Below are positions 43,435 through 52,996 of a stretch of DNA of 64,000 nt, piece by piece. Position 1 is the first letter of the stretch; every line of letters starts with the position of its first letter. The notes beneath the pieces were generated by a model that worked only from the letters and a program-made list of their open reading frames with translations, was not told where the DNA came from and made no database searches. The position numbers and the translations under genes were made by a program. Origin of the DNA: Planctomycetota bacterium (GTDB lineage Bacteria; Planctomycetota; UBA8742; UBA2392); contig JADKGX010000001.1 in assembly GCA_016722065.1 (NCBI GenBank), positions 434,001 through 498,000 on the forward strand. The letters run 5' to 3'.

Positions 43435-45732
43435 CTACCAGACCAGCGGCTTGCCACTCAACCCGTCAATCATCACAACGCGGCTGCCGCTGCGGCCACT
43501 GGCGGTCATGTGCAGGTTATAGACGGGCAGAAAGATCTGCCGGATCGATTTGACAGTCGCACTGTAGCGGCGCTTGAACTCGGCCTTTACGGCTTCGTCG
43601 GACTTGCGTTCCAGCAATTCTGCGGCGTTGAACCTCAGGCTGGCCGGGGCCGTCTGGCCCACCGTGGCGGCACCGTCAAAGTCGCGGATACGGCTGGCGT
43701 AATCGGCCGGTTTTTCTTCCAGGCGGATGCCGTCCTCGTGCGTGAAGACTACCAGCTTCAGGCTGGTCGGGTGCAGATACACGTGGTCGGCCAGTTCCTC
43801 TGTCGCGTCAAAGTTGAAGCTGGTGAGCTTCTTGAAGAACGCCCGCGTTACTTTTTCGCTGAAGGCCAGTTGCAGCACCAGGCGGTATTCCATGTCAACG
43901 TGGTCCAGCATTTCGTCGGCGCCAAACAGGCCCAGCGTCTTGCGGCCGGCCAGGTCTCGGGCCCGACGTTCGGCCTCTTGCATTGTCACGCGGGCATTGA
44001 AGACCTGCACGTTGTCGTTCAGGCCCAGGTCCGGCCGCAGGCCGCTGCTGATGCTCCAGTAACGCTGCACGCGGCCGTCCTTGAATTGCAACGCCAGCCC
44101 GGCATTGGCCAGCTTGCGCAACAGCGAGCGCGCCTGACCCTCACTGAGTTTCATTGCCAGGGCGAATTCTGCCGCCGTCACACTGGCTTTGCGGGCCAGT
44201 TTGCGGTCTGAATCCAGCAGTTCCTGTGACGGTTCAAGCTTGCCGTTGCCCGGATCTTCGGCGGGTTCTTCGACGGCTTCTTCGGCGGGTTCGTCAGCAG
44301 TATCGTCGGCTTCATGGAGTGCGTCGGCAAGATCGTCGTCGTCGTCTTGCCCTGCCTCCTCTGCTTCGTCTTTGCCTGCCAGGGCGGCCTCGAGTTCGTC
44401 AAAGCGTTCGCGCCAGCGTTCGTCGGCCAGTTCCTCAATCGCTTCGTCGTTCAGCGTTTCGTGCTGGGTCAACAACCAGCGGGTCTGCAGCCGGTGCGTG
44501 TTCTTGAAGTTGTCGGGGCTGATCAGAATGAACTGCCCCGGCCGCTGGGCCGGCAGCTCGCCCATGATCGTGTCCACATTTACAGGGTCCAGCGCCTTGA
44601 CCGTGGGCTGCACCTTGGCCATGTCCTGGCGCGTGGTCAGCCGGCCAATCGCCCAGGTGCCGAACTGCGCCATGGCCTTGTAGTCAACATCGCCGGGGTT
44701 TTGCGTGGCCATCAGGCAGCACACGCCGTATTTGCGGGCCTGCTTGAACAGCAGGCTCAAGCCGGGCTTGCTGGCGGGCTTGCGCACGGGCGGAATGAAC
44801 GGCGCGACTTCATCGATGTAGAACAGCGCCTGGGGTTCGTCGCTGGGGTTCTTCAGCATCCAGCCGTACAGTTGCTCTACCAGCGCGGCGACAAAGAACT
44901 CCTTGTCCTCCTGGCTGTTCAGCGTGTTCAGGTAAATCACGCTGACGCGCGACTTGCCCGGCAACGCGCCGCCGCGTTCACCCTTGCCCAGCAGCAGGTC
45001 AATATCCAGCGCCAGACCCTCATGAAACAGCAGGCGGCGGGCGCCGACATCCAGCCGGGCCAGCTTCTGGCTGGCGTGGTCGATCTTTTTGACATCCAGC
45101 AGCCGGCCGAATTCTTCCTTGCTGGCGTCGTCCAGCTTCAGCAGCCAGTCCGTGAACTGGCCCAGGTTGCGCGGATACTTGCCCCGCGCCAGTTGCATCG
45201 AAAGCGCGCGGTCAAACACCGCCACCAGCCCGGCGCCGTCGTCGGCCTCCAGGTCATAGCCCAGCAGCGAAACCACCATGCTGGCCACACTGGTAATGGC
45301 ATACACGGCGTCGCGCTTTGCCAGCCCGCGCACATCCACACTGAATGGATCCGCAGACAGCGCAATGCCCTTGCGCGAGGCTGGGGTGAACACAACAACG
45401 TCGGCCTTTTGCGCAAACTCGTGGGCCAGGGCCGGGTCGAGACCCTTTTCGGCCAGTGCTTGCGGGTTGTTGGCATTCAGCGCCAGGCTGCACAGGTCGC
45501 CTTGCGGGTCAATGCACACAGCGGGCAGGCCCGCGCGCACAAATTCCTCGACAACCGCTTTGCAGATCACGGTCTTGCCGGAACCGCTGCTGCCCAGCGC
45601 CATCATGTGGCGCAGCATGGAAGCTGGCTTGATGGCCAGTTTCGGCTTTTCTGCATCCAGCCGGTCGGTACCCAGAAACACCGGTGGCGTGGTCGGGTTC
45701 GGTGCGGCTTTGGCGGGGTTGGGCATGGCCAT
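43435..45732 (-). CDS. HerA/FtsK-type P-loop ATPase with acidic linker
   Basis: 765 aa. Walker A GSSGSGKT (47-54) and Walker B ALFYIDEVAPF (about 303) sit in a HerA/DUF87-like motor domain, with KARGVCCLMATQNPGD-like sensor sequence (KYGVCCLMATQNPGD) downstream. An acidic Asp/Glu-rich linker (about 450-497) separates it from a C-terminal half of unknown fold, which includes a winged-helix-like stretch (KASVTAAEFALAMKLSEGQARSLLRKL). HerA normally works with the nuclease NurA in DNA end processing; neither NurA nor another repair gene is adjacent. The ATG at 45732 has AGGAG five nt upstream. It could act on DNA or be a related secretion/conjugation-type motor. Confidence 0.85.
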   Translation of the reverse strand: MAMPNPAKAAPNPTTPPVFLGTDRLDAEKPKLAIKPASMLRHMMALGSSGSGKTVICKAVVEEFVRAGLPAVCIDPQGDLCSLALNANNPQALAEKGLDPALAHEFAQKADVVVFTPASRKGIALSADPFSVDVRGLAKRDAVYAITSVASMVVSLLGYDLEADDGAGLVAVFDRALSMQLARGKYPRNLGQFTDWLLKLDDASKEEFGRLLDVKKIDHASQKLARLDVGARRLLFHEGLALDIDLLLGKGERGGALPGKSRVSVIYLNTLNSQEDKEFFVAALVEQLYGWMLKNPSDEPQALFYIDEVAPFIPPVRKPASKPGLSLLFKQARKYGVCCLMATQNPGDVDYKAMAQFGTWAIGRLTTRQDMAKVQPTVKALDPVNVDTIMGELPAQRPGQFILISPDNFKNTHRLQTRWLLTQHETLNDEAIEELADERWRERFDELEAALAGKDEAEEAGQDDDDDLADALHEADDTADEPAEEAVEEPAEDPGNGKLEPSQELLDSDRKLARKASVTAAEFALAMKLSEGQARSLLRKLANAGLALQFKDGRVQRYWSISSGLRPDLGLNDNVQVFNARVTMQEAERRARDLAGRKTLGLFGADEMLDHVDMEYRLVLQLAFSEKVTRAFFKKLTSFNFDATEELADHVYLHPTSLKLVVFTHEDGIRLEEKPADYASRIRDFDGAATVGQTAPASLRFNAAELLERKSDEAVKAEFKRRYSATVKSIRQIFLPVYNLHMTASGRSGSRVVMIDGLSGKPLVW

Positions 45733-45942
45733 GCTGGCTCCTGTTCGTGCCCGGTTTTACCTGTTGGCCACGGTGTGAACTACACAGCATTTGAAGGCGC
45801 AGGGACGGGTGGTTCGTCACGCGGGCGATTGGCACTGCGGGCCTTTTGCCGTCGGAACTGCGGGCGACCCCGCGGCCTTCCAGACTGGGCTGTTACTTGT
45901 GCCGACTGTGTGTTGGCCGCACAAAGTGGCTGGAAACAACAA

Positions 45943-45964
45943 GAGGTGCCCCAAGGGGCACCTC
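45943..45964 (-). terminator. Terminator of the cytochrome oxidase operon
   Basis: A 10-bp perfect stem gaggtgcccc/ggggcacctc with an AA loop (at least 2-4 nt unpaired) is followed on the minus strand by TTGTTGTTTCC. It is 16 nt past the coxD stop. Confidence 0.65.
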
Positions 45965-45980
45965 CTGGCGAAGTGTTGGC

Positions 45981-46376
45981 TTATTCCGGCTTGGGTTTGC
46001 CGTCGATTGTCTTGCCGTGGCGGTAGGTTTCCATGTCGTGCTGGTACATCTTGGTGTCGAACAGGATGTAGCTGACCATCCAGACCAGAAAGATGATCGA
46101 CCCGAACAGAATGAAGAAGTTGAAGCGCTTGTCATAGCGCAAGTGCATGAACCACAGTGCCACAATGCTGCCCTTGATACTGGCAATCACAAGCGCTCCG
46201 ACCACGTTCAAACGGCCGAAATCCATGCGTGCGACGGCAATGGTGGCCAGGGTAAGGCAAACCAGGGTCAGAAACACCTTGACCAGCGTGCCAACGGACG
46301 TGACGTGCCCGATGGTGCCGGGCAAAGCGCCGCCGTGGCCGTGGTCGTGTGAATCGTGTGCGGTTGCGTCAGACAT
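45981..46376 (-). CDS. ctaF: Cytochrome c oxidase subunit IV
   Basis: 131 aa. Small subunit of the caa3 oxidase in the inner membrane. It has three membrane helices (about 30-50, 60-82, 88-108), with the typical IKGSIVALWFMHLRYD segment of prokaryotic subunit IV, and a His-rich N-terminus (HDSHDHGHGG). It lies 3 nt after the subunit III gene and is the last gene of the operon. Confidence 0.9.
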   Translation of the reverse strand: MSDATAHDSHDHGHGGALPGTIGHVTSVGTLVKVFLTLVCLTLATIAVARMDFGRLNVVGALVIASIKGSIVALWFMHLRYDKRFNFFILFGSIIFLVWMVSYILFDTKMYQHDMETYRHGKTIDGKPKPE

Positions 46377-46379
46377 GGG

Positions 46380-47159
46380 TTAGCCGATCAGGTAAAGCAG
46401 CGGGAACAGGAAGATCCAGATCAAGTCCACGATGTGCCAGTACAGCGCGATGTTGTCGACGGAGCTGTAGTACTTGCGGTTGTAGCGCCCGCGCCACGCG
46501 CGCACGAACAACCAGATGTACAGGCCCATGCCCACCAGCACGTGAATGCCGTGCAGGCCGGTCATGCAGAAGTACACGGCAAAGAAAGTGCCCAGCCCCA
46601 GCCCGCCCTTGCCGAGGTAGTCGTTTACGGCCTCAATCTGTGTCTTGCCTTCGGGCACAGGAATGTGAGACAGCTTTTCCTGCAACGGCAGGGGCAGTTC
46701 ATCAAAGCTGTGAATATGGAAGTGCTCGCCCCAGATGGCGCCAATGTGAATCTTGTGGCTGTATTCAAAGTACTTGATGATCATGAACGTGGCCGCGCAC
46801 GCCCAGGTGATGGCAATCGTGATCAGAAGGCCCTTGCGCTGTTCCAACTGCGCGCAACGCACCGACCAGGCCGCCGTCATGGAACTGAACAGCAACACAA
46901 TCGTGTTGGCGCCGCCCATGCGCCAGTCCAGAAAATACTGGCCATAGTGAAACATGTCGGTGTGGTTGCCGCGGTACACCGAATAGGCCGTAAACAGGGC
47001 GGCAAAGAACAGCACTTCCTGCCCCAGAAACAGCCACATGCCCAACTTGCCGCTTTGAAACTGGTTGTGCAGGGTATCGAAGTGCATGGCCAGTTCCTTC
47101 GGGCGGGCCGAAGGTTCTGACGTGTCGTGCTTGTGTTCTCCTACCGTGCTTGTGCTCAT
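46380..47159 (-). CDS. ctaE: Cytochrome c oxidase subunit III
   Basis: 259 aa. Membrane subunit with about six or seven helices, near the proton and oxygen path of subunit I. Typical segments are LGMWLFLGQEVLFFAALF, FTAYSVYR, and the C-terminal GLHGIHVLVGMG and HIVDLIWIFLFPLLYL. It starts 21 nt after subunit I and ends 3 nt before subunit IV. Confidence 0.93.
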   Translation of the reverse strand: MSTSTVGEHKHDTSEPSARPKELAMHFDTLHNQFQSGKLGMWLFLGQEVLFFAALFTAYSVYRGNHTDMFHYGQYFLDWRMGGANTIVLLFSSMTAAWSVRCAQLEQRKGLLITIAITWACAATFMIIKYFEYSHKIHIGAIWGEHFHIHSFDELPLPLQEKLSHIPVPEGKTQIEAVNDYLGKGGLGLGTFFAVYFCMTGLHGIHVLVGMGLYIWLFVRAWRGRYNRKYYSSVDNIALYWHIVDLIWIFLFPLLYLIG

Positions 47160-47180
47160 GAAGTGTTCGCCCCGTCAACC

Positions 47181-48893
47181 TTAGTTGTGCACCGTCGCCA
47201 GGCTGTGCCCGGCCTCCACGACCTCTTTGCGCAACTCGTACCCGCCGGTGTTCGGGTCGTATTCCCAGTTCTCAAAGTCGTAAGCCGCCATAACAATCGG
47301 GGGCTTGGTGAAGTTGTGAAAGTCCGGCGGGCTGTCGGCCTGCCATTCCAGCGTGGCCGCACCCCAGGGGTTCTTGGGCGCCTTTTTGCCGTTCTTGAGG
47401 CTGGCAATGAAGTAGACCACCTGCAGCAGTACGCCCGCGCCCAGAATGTAGGCGCCAATGGTCGAAAGCTGGTGGAAGATCGTGAACTCGTCCACGTAGT
47501 TGGCATAGCGCCGGGGCATGCCGCGCGTGCCGGCCACAAACTGCGGCATGAACGCCAGGTTGAAGCCTATGAACACCAGAATGCAGGCGATCACGGCCAG
47601 CTTTTCGTTGTACATGCGGCCCGTAATCTTGGGCCACCAGTAGTGCACGCCACCAAAGAACGCGTTCAGCGTGCTGCCCACCATCACCATGTGGAAGTGC
47701 GCAATCACGAAGTAGGTGTCGTGCAGGTGCACGTTGTTGCCAATCGCCGCCAGGAACAGGCCGGTCAAGCCGCCCACACCAAACAGATACATGAACGCAA
47801 GCCCATACAGCATGGGTGTCTTGAGCTCAATGCTGCCCTTGTAAAGCGTTGCCACCCAGTTGAAGACCTTGATCGCCGAAGGAATCGCCACAAAGAACGT
47901 AATGAAGCTGAAAATGATGCCCGCCGTGGGGCTTTGGCCTGCCACAAACATGTGGTGGCCCCACACCACAAAGCCGATCGCCGCAATGGCGATACTGGAC
48001 CAGGCAATGGCCTTGTAGCCGAACACATGCTTGCGGCTGAAGGTGGCAATCAGTTCCGATTGCACGCCCATGGCCGGCAGAATCATGATGTACACAGCAG
48101 GGTGGCTGTAGAACCAGAAGAAGTGCTGGTACAGCACCGGGTCGCCACCGTATTGCGGCAGGAAGATGCCGATGTGCCCGATGTGTTCCACCGCCGATAG
48201 GCCCAGAGTCAGGCCAATCACCGGCGTGGCCAGTACCTGAATCAGCGCTGTGGCATACAGCGCCCAAAGAAACAGCGGCATGTCGTACATGGTCATGCCC
48301 ACCGGGCGCAGCCGGTGCATGGTGACAATGAAGTTCAAGCCCGTAAGGATTGAGCTGAAGCCCAGAATGAACACCGCCGAAAGCGCCAACAGCAGCGGGA
48401 TGCTGGTGTCGCGATCCAGGCTGTAAGGCGGGTACAGCGTCCAGCCGGTATCCAGGCCGCCAAACACCAGCACCAGCACAAACATGACGGCGCCAATCCA
48501 GTACAGGTACAGCGACATCAGGTTCAGGCGTGGCAGCGCCAGGTCTTTGGCGCCCAACTGCATGGGTAAGATGAAATTACCCAGCGATGCCGGAATGCCC
48601 GGAATGATGAACATGAAGACCATCACCGCGCCGTGCAGGGTGAAAAACTTGTTGTAGTACTCGTTGTTCTTGAACAGCACACCGCCGGATTGCAGCAGTT
48701 CCGTGCGCAACAGCAGCACAAAGAAACCGCCCAGCAGCAACGCAAACGTGACCGCCGCCAGGTACATGATGCCGATGCGCTTGTGGTCCAGCGTGATCAG
48801 CCACGACTTGATACCTGCCACATGGTTCAGGTAGTTCGGTACAGCGCCCGGGGCGCCGTATCCTGCTGGTTTTTCGACTACACCACCGGCCAT
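47181..48893 (-). CDS. ctaD: Cytochrome c oxidase subunit I, A2 type
   Basis: 570 aa. Catalytic subunit with heme a and the heme a3-CuB centre, about 12 membrane helices. Heme and CuB histidines sit in FFTLHGAVMVFMFIIP, WFYSHPAVYIMILPAMG and HDTYFVIAHFHMVMVG. The helix VI motif is YSHPAVY (near residues 259-265), lacking the glutamate of HPEVY, which marks the A2 subfamily. AAGGA seven nt before ATG 48893 sets the start. It is transcribed with subunits II, III and IV. Confidence 0.96.
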   Translation of the reverse strand: MAGGVVEKPAGYGAPGAVPNYLNHVAGIKSWLITLDHKRIGIMYLAAVTFALLLGGFFVLLLRTELLQSGGVLFKNNEYYNKFFTLHGAVMVFMFIIPGIPASLGNFILPMQLGAKDLALPRLNLMSLYLYWIGAVMFVLVLVFGGLDTGWTLYPPYSLDRDTSIPLLLALSAVFILGFSSILTGLNFIVTMHRLRPVGMTMYDMPLFLWALYATALIQVLATPVIGLTLGLSAVEHIGHIGIFLPQYGGDPVLYQHFFWFYSHPAVYIMILPAMGVQSELIATFSRKHVFGYKAIAWSSIAIAAIGFVVWGHHMFVAGQSPTAGIIFSFITFFVAIPSAIKVFNWVATLYKGSIELKTPMLYGLAFMYLFGVGGLTGLFLAAIGNNVHLHDTYFVIAHFHMVMVGSTLNAFFGGVHYWWPKITGRMYNEKLAVIACILVFIGFNLAFMPQFVAGTRGMPRRYANYVDEFTIFHQLSTIGAYILGAGVLLQVVYFIASLKNGKKAPKNPWGAATLEWQADSPPDFHNFTKPPIVMAAYDFENWEYDPNTGGYELRKEVVEAGHSLATVHN

Positions 48894-48933
48894 TGCATTG
48901 TCCTTGCGGGTTTGCCGCATTCAGGTGCTGCGA

Positions 48934-49947
48934 CTACTTGTCTTTCAAAGACTTGAGCAGCGCGAAAATGCCGTCGTAGTACTTTTCACGCTCCGGCCCA
49001 AAGTCAAAGGGTGTCATGCTGTTGGGGTAACCCTTGACGATATGCTTGGCCGGCGTGGTGATGGATTCACGCACGTACTCTTCGTCTACCACGTGCGAGC
49101 TGCCATCTTCAAACTGTTCGGTCTTGCCCCAGATGCCCTTGAAGCTTGGCCCAACCTTGGCGGAGCCATCCAGCGTATGGCACGAGGTGCAGTTCTGTTC
49201 AAAGATTGCCTGGCCGCGGGCCAGCAGATCTTCAATACGGGTCACGTCGCCGGTTTCAATGATCGCGTCACGCCAGGAGTTGGCGTCTTCGTGCACCACC
49301 ACTTTGGTGATCATCAGCGAATGGTCGTTGCCGCAGTACTCGGTGCAGAACAGATCAAACTCGCCGGCCATGGTGGGACGGAACCAGAGCTTGTTGTAGC
49401 GACCGGGCACGCAGTCCTGCTTGACGCGAAAGGCCGGCAGGTACATGGAGTGAATCACGTCTGGCGAATCCATGATCAGGCGGTAGGCCTGGCCCTTGAT
49501 CACGTGCAGCTTGGGTGTCTGGTACAGCTTGTCAAAGGGATCGCCACTGTACTTGAAAGCCCAGCGCCACTTCTGGCCGCGCACAGTGATGTCGTAGACC
49601 TGCTCGTCTTTGGGCGGCGTGATCATCTGGTAGTACCAGTATGTGCTCATGCCAAACATGACCATCAGCAGCATGAGCGGCGCAAAGGACCAGGTGGCTT
49701 CGAGAATCAGGTTGTGGGTCGATGTCTTCTGTTCTTTGTGGCCGGGGCGCTTGCGGTACTTCCATACGAAATAACCCGTGGTGCCGCAGATGCCTACAAA
49801 GAACACCACGCAGGTCCACAGAATGAAGTGGAAGGTAAGGTCCACGCCGGGGGCAAAACTGCTGGCCTCGGGCGGAAACCAGAACGAGCCCTCACGCGCC
49901 AGCGGAAGGCCGCCAAGAAGATTCAACATGCCGGCAGAGAACGTCAT
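48934..49947 (-). CDS. ctaC: Cytochrome c oxidase subunit II with fused cytochrome c domain
   Basis: 337 aa. Two membrane helices (about 35-60, 82-105) are followed by the CuA cupredoxin domain with ligands CTEYCGNDHSLM (near 200; C-x3-C-x3-H-x2-M), then a cytochrome c domain with heme site CTSCH near 253. The fusion makes this a caa3-type oxidase. Its ATG overlaps the stop of the SCO gene (TGATG), which supports translational coupling and this start. It accepts electrons from cytochrome c on the periplasmic side. Confidence 0.96.
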   Translation of the reverse strand: MTFSAGMLNLLGGLPLAREGSFWFPPEASSFAPGVDLTFHFILWTCVVFFVGICGTTGYFVWKYRKRPGHKEQKTSTHNLILEATWSFAPLMLLMVMFGMSTYWYYQMITPPKDEQVYDITVRGQKWRWAFKYSGDPFDKLYQTPKLHVIKGQAYRLIMDSPDVIHSMYLPAFRVKQDCVPGRYNKLWFRPTMAGEFDLFCTEYCGNDHSLMITKVVVHEDANSWRDAIIETGDVTRIEDLLARGQAIFEQNCTSCHTLDGSAKVGPSFKGIWGKTEQFEDGSSHVVDEEYVRESITTPAKHIVKGYPNSMTPFDFGPEREKYYDGIFALLKSLKDK

Positions 49948-50807
49948 CAGGCTGGTTCCACTTTCACGGACCGGGCCCGGCGCAACTCGCGGACCCAGAA
50001 GTAGCCAACGAAAATCACCACAAACGCCAGCACGCACGAACCCCCGATGCGCATCATCAGAAACGCGCGGCCGACGTTGTCGTTGTAATCCTGGGCAAAG
50101 CAGTTCAGGCCAAAGCCGGTGCCGTCATCACTGACTGGCGAACCCAGCTTGCCCTTGGCTGCAGCCTGCAGGTAGCCCTGCAACACCCCGCCCTCATAGC
50201 CCATGCTGCGAATGTAATGCGAAATGCGGCCCTCAGGCGTGGCAATGAACATGGCCGTCTTGTGCAGATACTGGTTGGTTGCTTCGTCGCGCTTGTAGAA
50301 ATAACCCAGCGCCTCCGAGATCCGGTCAATGTTGGCCTGGTTGCTGGTGGTCAAAAAATGCCAGCCTTTGTCGGCTTCGCTGCTTGCGGCCTCGCCCAGA
50401 TAGCGAATCTTGCTGGAACGCGCCCGCTTGAAGTCTTCTTTAGGGTCAATGCTGATCGTGACGATGCGGAACTCGGTGCCCGGCTTCCACTGCATTTCAC
50501 GCAGGGCGCGGGCCAGGTCGGAAAGTTGCAGGCTGCAGTTGCGCGGGCAATCACTGTAGTTCAGGGTCAGCAGCACCGGCACTCCGGGCTTGAAGTACTG
50601 CGCCAGCGTTACGTTGTGGCCGTTGTCGTCAACGAACGGGATATCCAGCGGCAGCATCTCGCCAATACGCTGCACGACGTATACGCCCTTGAGTTGTTCG
50701 GCCAACTGCTGCTCTTCAATGGACTGCGCCGCCAGGGGCACGCAAAGCAGCGCCGCGACCATCGTCAGCAGCGTGCCCAGACCCCAACCGGAAATGCCCT
50801 TGTTCAT
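49947..50807 (-). CDS. SCO1/SenC-family copper chaperone
   Basis: 286 aa. Thioredoxin-fold protein that helps assemble the CuA site of subunit II. It has an N-terminal signal peptide or anchor (MNKGISGWGLGTLLTMVAAL), the copper site C-P-R-N-C in NYSDCPRNCSLQL with a later conserved histidine in NQYLHKTAMF, and a C-terminal membrane helix (about 255-278). The ATG at 50807 is chosen at the signal peptide; no clear ribosome binding site precedes it, and an ATG at 50879 is an alternative. It is the first gene of the oxidase operon and overlaps coxB by one nt. Confidence 0.9.
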   Translation of the reverse strand: MNKGISGWGLGTLLTMVAALLCVPLAAQSIEEQQLAEQLKGVYVVQRIGEMLPLDIPFVDDNGHNVTLAQYFKPGVPVLLTLNYSDCPRNCSLQLSDLARALREMQWKPGTEFRIVTISIDPKEDFKRARSSKIRYLGEAASSEADKGWHFLTTSNQANIDRISEALGYFYKRDEATNQYLHKTAMFIATPEGRISHYIRSMGYEGGVLQGYLQAAAKGKLGSPVSDDGTGFGLNCFAQDYNDNVGRAFLMMRIGGSCVLAFVVIFVGYFWVRELRRARSVKVEPA

Positions 50808-51148
50808 CAAGCGTGACCCGTGCAAATGGCAACCTTTGGCAGTCAAATTCAGCACCGCCGTCGGCGACCGCTTTAGCATCAAATGAAGGTCGCGTGTAGT
50901 GGAATTCCCGCGCCCTGAAAGCAACGAGACGGGTGTCTCATGGCCCCCGAATTCTGGACCTCGCAACACCAGATTACAAACCGCCAGCCAGCCCCTAAAT
51001 TTCGCGGCGCAGGCCACCGCCCGTGACAACAGCACAGGGCCCCGGCACCCCAACCCAAGCCTGCCCGGACGCGGTCTTGTGGAACGTTCGTGCAAGGCCG
51101 CGCGTTCGATTTATGCTGCGCCCCACCATGGAACCCGTCACCCCCACC
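50808..51148. other. Divergent intergenic region of 341 bp (cox operon / ctaAB)
   Basis: It holds the promoter regions of the oxidase operon (minus) and the heme A synthesis gene (plus). Only a TATGCT at 51112-51117 is a fair -10 candidate, for the plus gene. No clear minus-strand promoter, RNA gene or repeat is seen. Confidence 0.45.
51112..51117 (+). promoter_or_regulatory. Putative -10 element of the ctaA-ctaB gene
   Basis: TATGCT, 31 nt before ATG 51149, matching the spacing at other genes here. It supports 51149 over the ATG at 51128. Confidence 0.35.
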
Positions 51149-52990
51149 ATGAACCCTTGGCAACGCTGGGCCCACAGGCTGGCCTGGGGCTGCGTTGTGC
51201 TTACTTTGTTCATGATTTCTGTGGGCGCGATGGTGACCACCACGCGATCAGGCGACACCAACCCCGGCTGGTCGCTGCGCTTTTGGGAATGGTTCACGTC
51301 GTGGTGGAACGCAAGTGGCGGACGCGCCTGGGAGGACGGCCACCGCGTCGTCGGCACGCTGGTGGGCTTTTGCGGCATCGCCCTGGCCGTCACCATGTGG
51401 AAAGGCGAAACCGGCCGCAACCGCCGCTGGCTGGGCGTGGCGGCACTGGCGCTGATTGCCGCCCAAGGTCTGATTGGCGGCCTGCGCGTACTGGTGGTCA
51501 GTGATGCCTCCGTGCGTGACGTGGTGCTGGATTACACCGGCGGCGGCTATGACGTGGAGTTGCGCCGCGCGATCAAGGCCATGATTCATGGCGTGACGGC
51601 CCAGGTGATTTTCTCGAGTCTGTGCTGCGTGATGGTGCTGACATCGCGCCGCTGGCTGGCCAGTTGGGCCACGCAACGAAGCGACGCCGCCACCGGCACG
51701 CGGCGCCTTGCCCTGGTCAGTGTGGCGCTGGCTGTTGGCCAGTTGGCCCTGGGCACCTTTGTGCGCCAGACCGGCAGCGGCGTGCTGTGGCACGTGTGCG
51801 GCGCCTTTGTGGTAAGCACGACAGTGCTGCTGCTTTTGCTTCGGGTCATGCGCCATCACGGCGGCCAGGCGCCGCTGCGGCGGCTGGCGGTCACCGTTGG
51901 GGTACTTCTGGCCTGCCAGGTGTTTCTGGGCGTCACGCCCTACATTCTGGGCGGCGGCCAGTGGGCCAGCATCGACCCGGCCAGCGCCGTGGCGCTGATG
52001 CGCAGTGCCCACGTGGTGTGCGGGGCGCTGATCCTGGCCACCCTTACCGTGCATGCCCTGTGGTTGTTCCGTCTGGCCCAGCCACATCAGGCCCGCGAAA
52101 CCGGCACCGCCGCAGAGTTCGATTCCGGGGTCCGCCGCACAATCAGCGACTTTCTGGTGCTGACCAAGGTGCGGCTTTCCGGTCTGGTGATGGTCACGGT
52201 TGCGGCCGGGTACTTCATTGCTGTGCCCGGCGCACCCAACGTGGCGCTGCTGTTCACGACGATGATTGGTGTTTCGCTGGTCGCCGCCGGCACCAGTGCG
52301 TTGAACCAGTTGATTGAGCGCAACCGCGACAAGCTGATGGACCGCACTCGCAACCGGCCGCTGCCCTCGGGCCGCATGCAGCCCACCACCGCGCTGCTTT
52401 TCGGGCTGGGCACGATTCTGGGCGGCACGCTGCTTGTGGCCTGGGGAGTCAACCTGCTGGCGGCCGGCCTGACCTTGGCCACCAGCGTGATTTACCTGTG
52501 CATCTATACGCCCCTGAAAACGCGCACCACGGCCAACACGCTGGTTGGTGCTATTCCGGGCGCGCTGCCCCCCGTGATTGGCTGGGCGGCGGCCACGGGA
52601 ACGGTGAACCTGTGGGCCTTTGTGCTGTTTGCGATCTTGTTTGTCTGGCAACTGCCGCACTTCTGGTCGATTGCCTGGCTGTACCGCGAGGACTACCGCA
52701 AGGGCGGCATGAAGATGCTTAGTGGCATCGACGACGATTCCGGCCGATTCATTTCCGGGCAGATTGCCCTGTGGTGCGCGGTGCTGGTCATGACCAGCCT
52801 GCTGCCCGTGCTGGTGGGCATGGCCTCGCCGCGCTATGGCATTGGCGCGATTGTGCTGGGGCTTGGGTTTCTTGGCGCGGGGCTGGTGCACGCGGCGCGC
52901 CGCACACGCGCAACCACGCGCGGGGTATTCTTTGCCAGCCTGCTGTACTTGCCGGCGCTGCTGGCCGCGCTGCTGCTGGACGTGTGGTAA
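51149..52990 (+). CDS. Heme A synthase (CtaA/COX15)-protoheme IX farnesyltransferase (CtaB/COX10) fusion
   Basis: 613 aa. Two enzymes of heme A synthesis in one membrane protein. The N-terminal CtaA part (about 1-320) starts MNPWQRWAHRLAW and shows the four histidine segments HRVVGT, IHGVTAQ, HVCGAF and AHVVCGAL. The C-terminal CtaB part (about 328-613) has the prenyl-diphosphate motif NQLIERNRDKLMDRTRNRPL. CtaB farnesylates heme b to heme o, and CtaA oxidises heme o to heme a. The gene is divergent from the caa3 oxidase operon that uses the product. The start is uncertain (ATG at 51128 or 51149); spacing from TATGCT and homology at MNPW favour 51149. Confidence 0.93.
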   Translation: MNPWQRWAHRLAWGCVVLTLFMISVGAMVTTTRSGDTNPGWSLRFWEWFTSWWNASGGRAWEDGHRVVGTLVGFCGIALAVTMWKGETGRNRRWLGVAALALIAAQGLIGGLRVLVVSDASVRDVVLDYTGGGYDVELRRAIKAMIHGVTAQVIFSSLCCVMVLTSRRWLASWATQRSDAATGTRRLALVSVALAVGQLALGTFVRQTGSGVLWHVCGAFVVSTTVLLLLLRVMRHHGGQAPLRRLAVTVGVLLACQVFLGVTPYILGGGQWASIDPASAVALMRSAHVVCGALILATLTVHALWLFRLAQPHQARETGTAAEFDSGVRRTISDFLVLTKVRLSGLVMVTVAAGYFIAVPGAPNVALLFTTMIGVSLVAAGTSALNQLIERNRDKLMDRTRNRPLPSGRMQPTTALLFGLGTILGGTLLVAWGVNLLAAGLTLATSVIYLCIYTPLKTRTTANTLVGAIPGALPPVIGWAAATGTVNLWAFVLFAILFVWQLPHFWSIAWLYREDYRKGGMKMLSGIDDDSGRFISGQIALWCAVLVMTSLLPVLVGMASPRYGIGAIVLGLGFLGAGLVHAARRTRATTRGVFFASLLYLPALLAALLLDVW

Positions 52991-52996
52991 AGCCTG

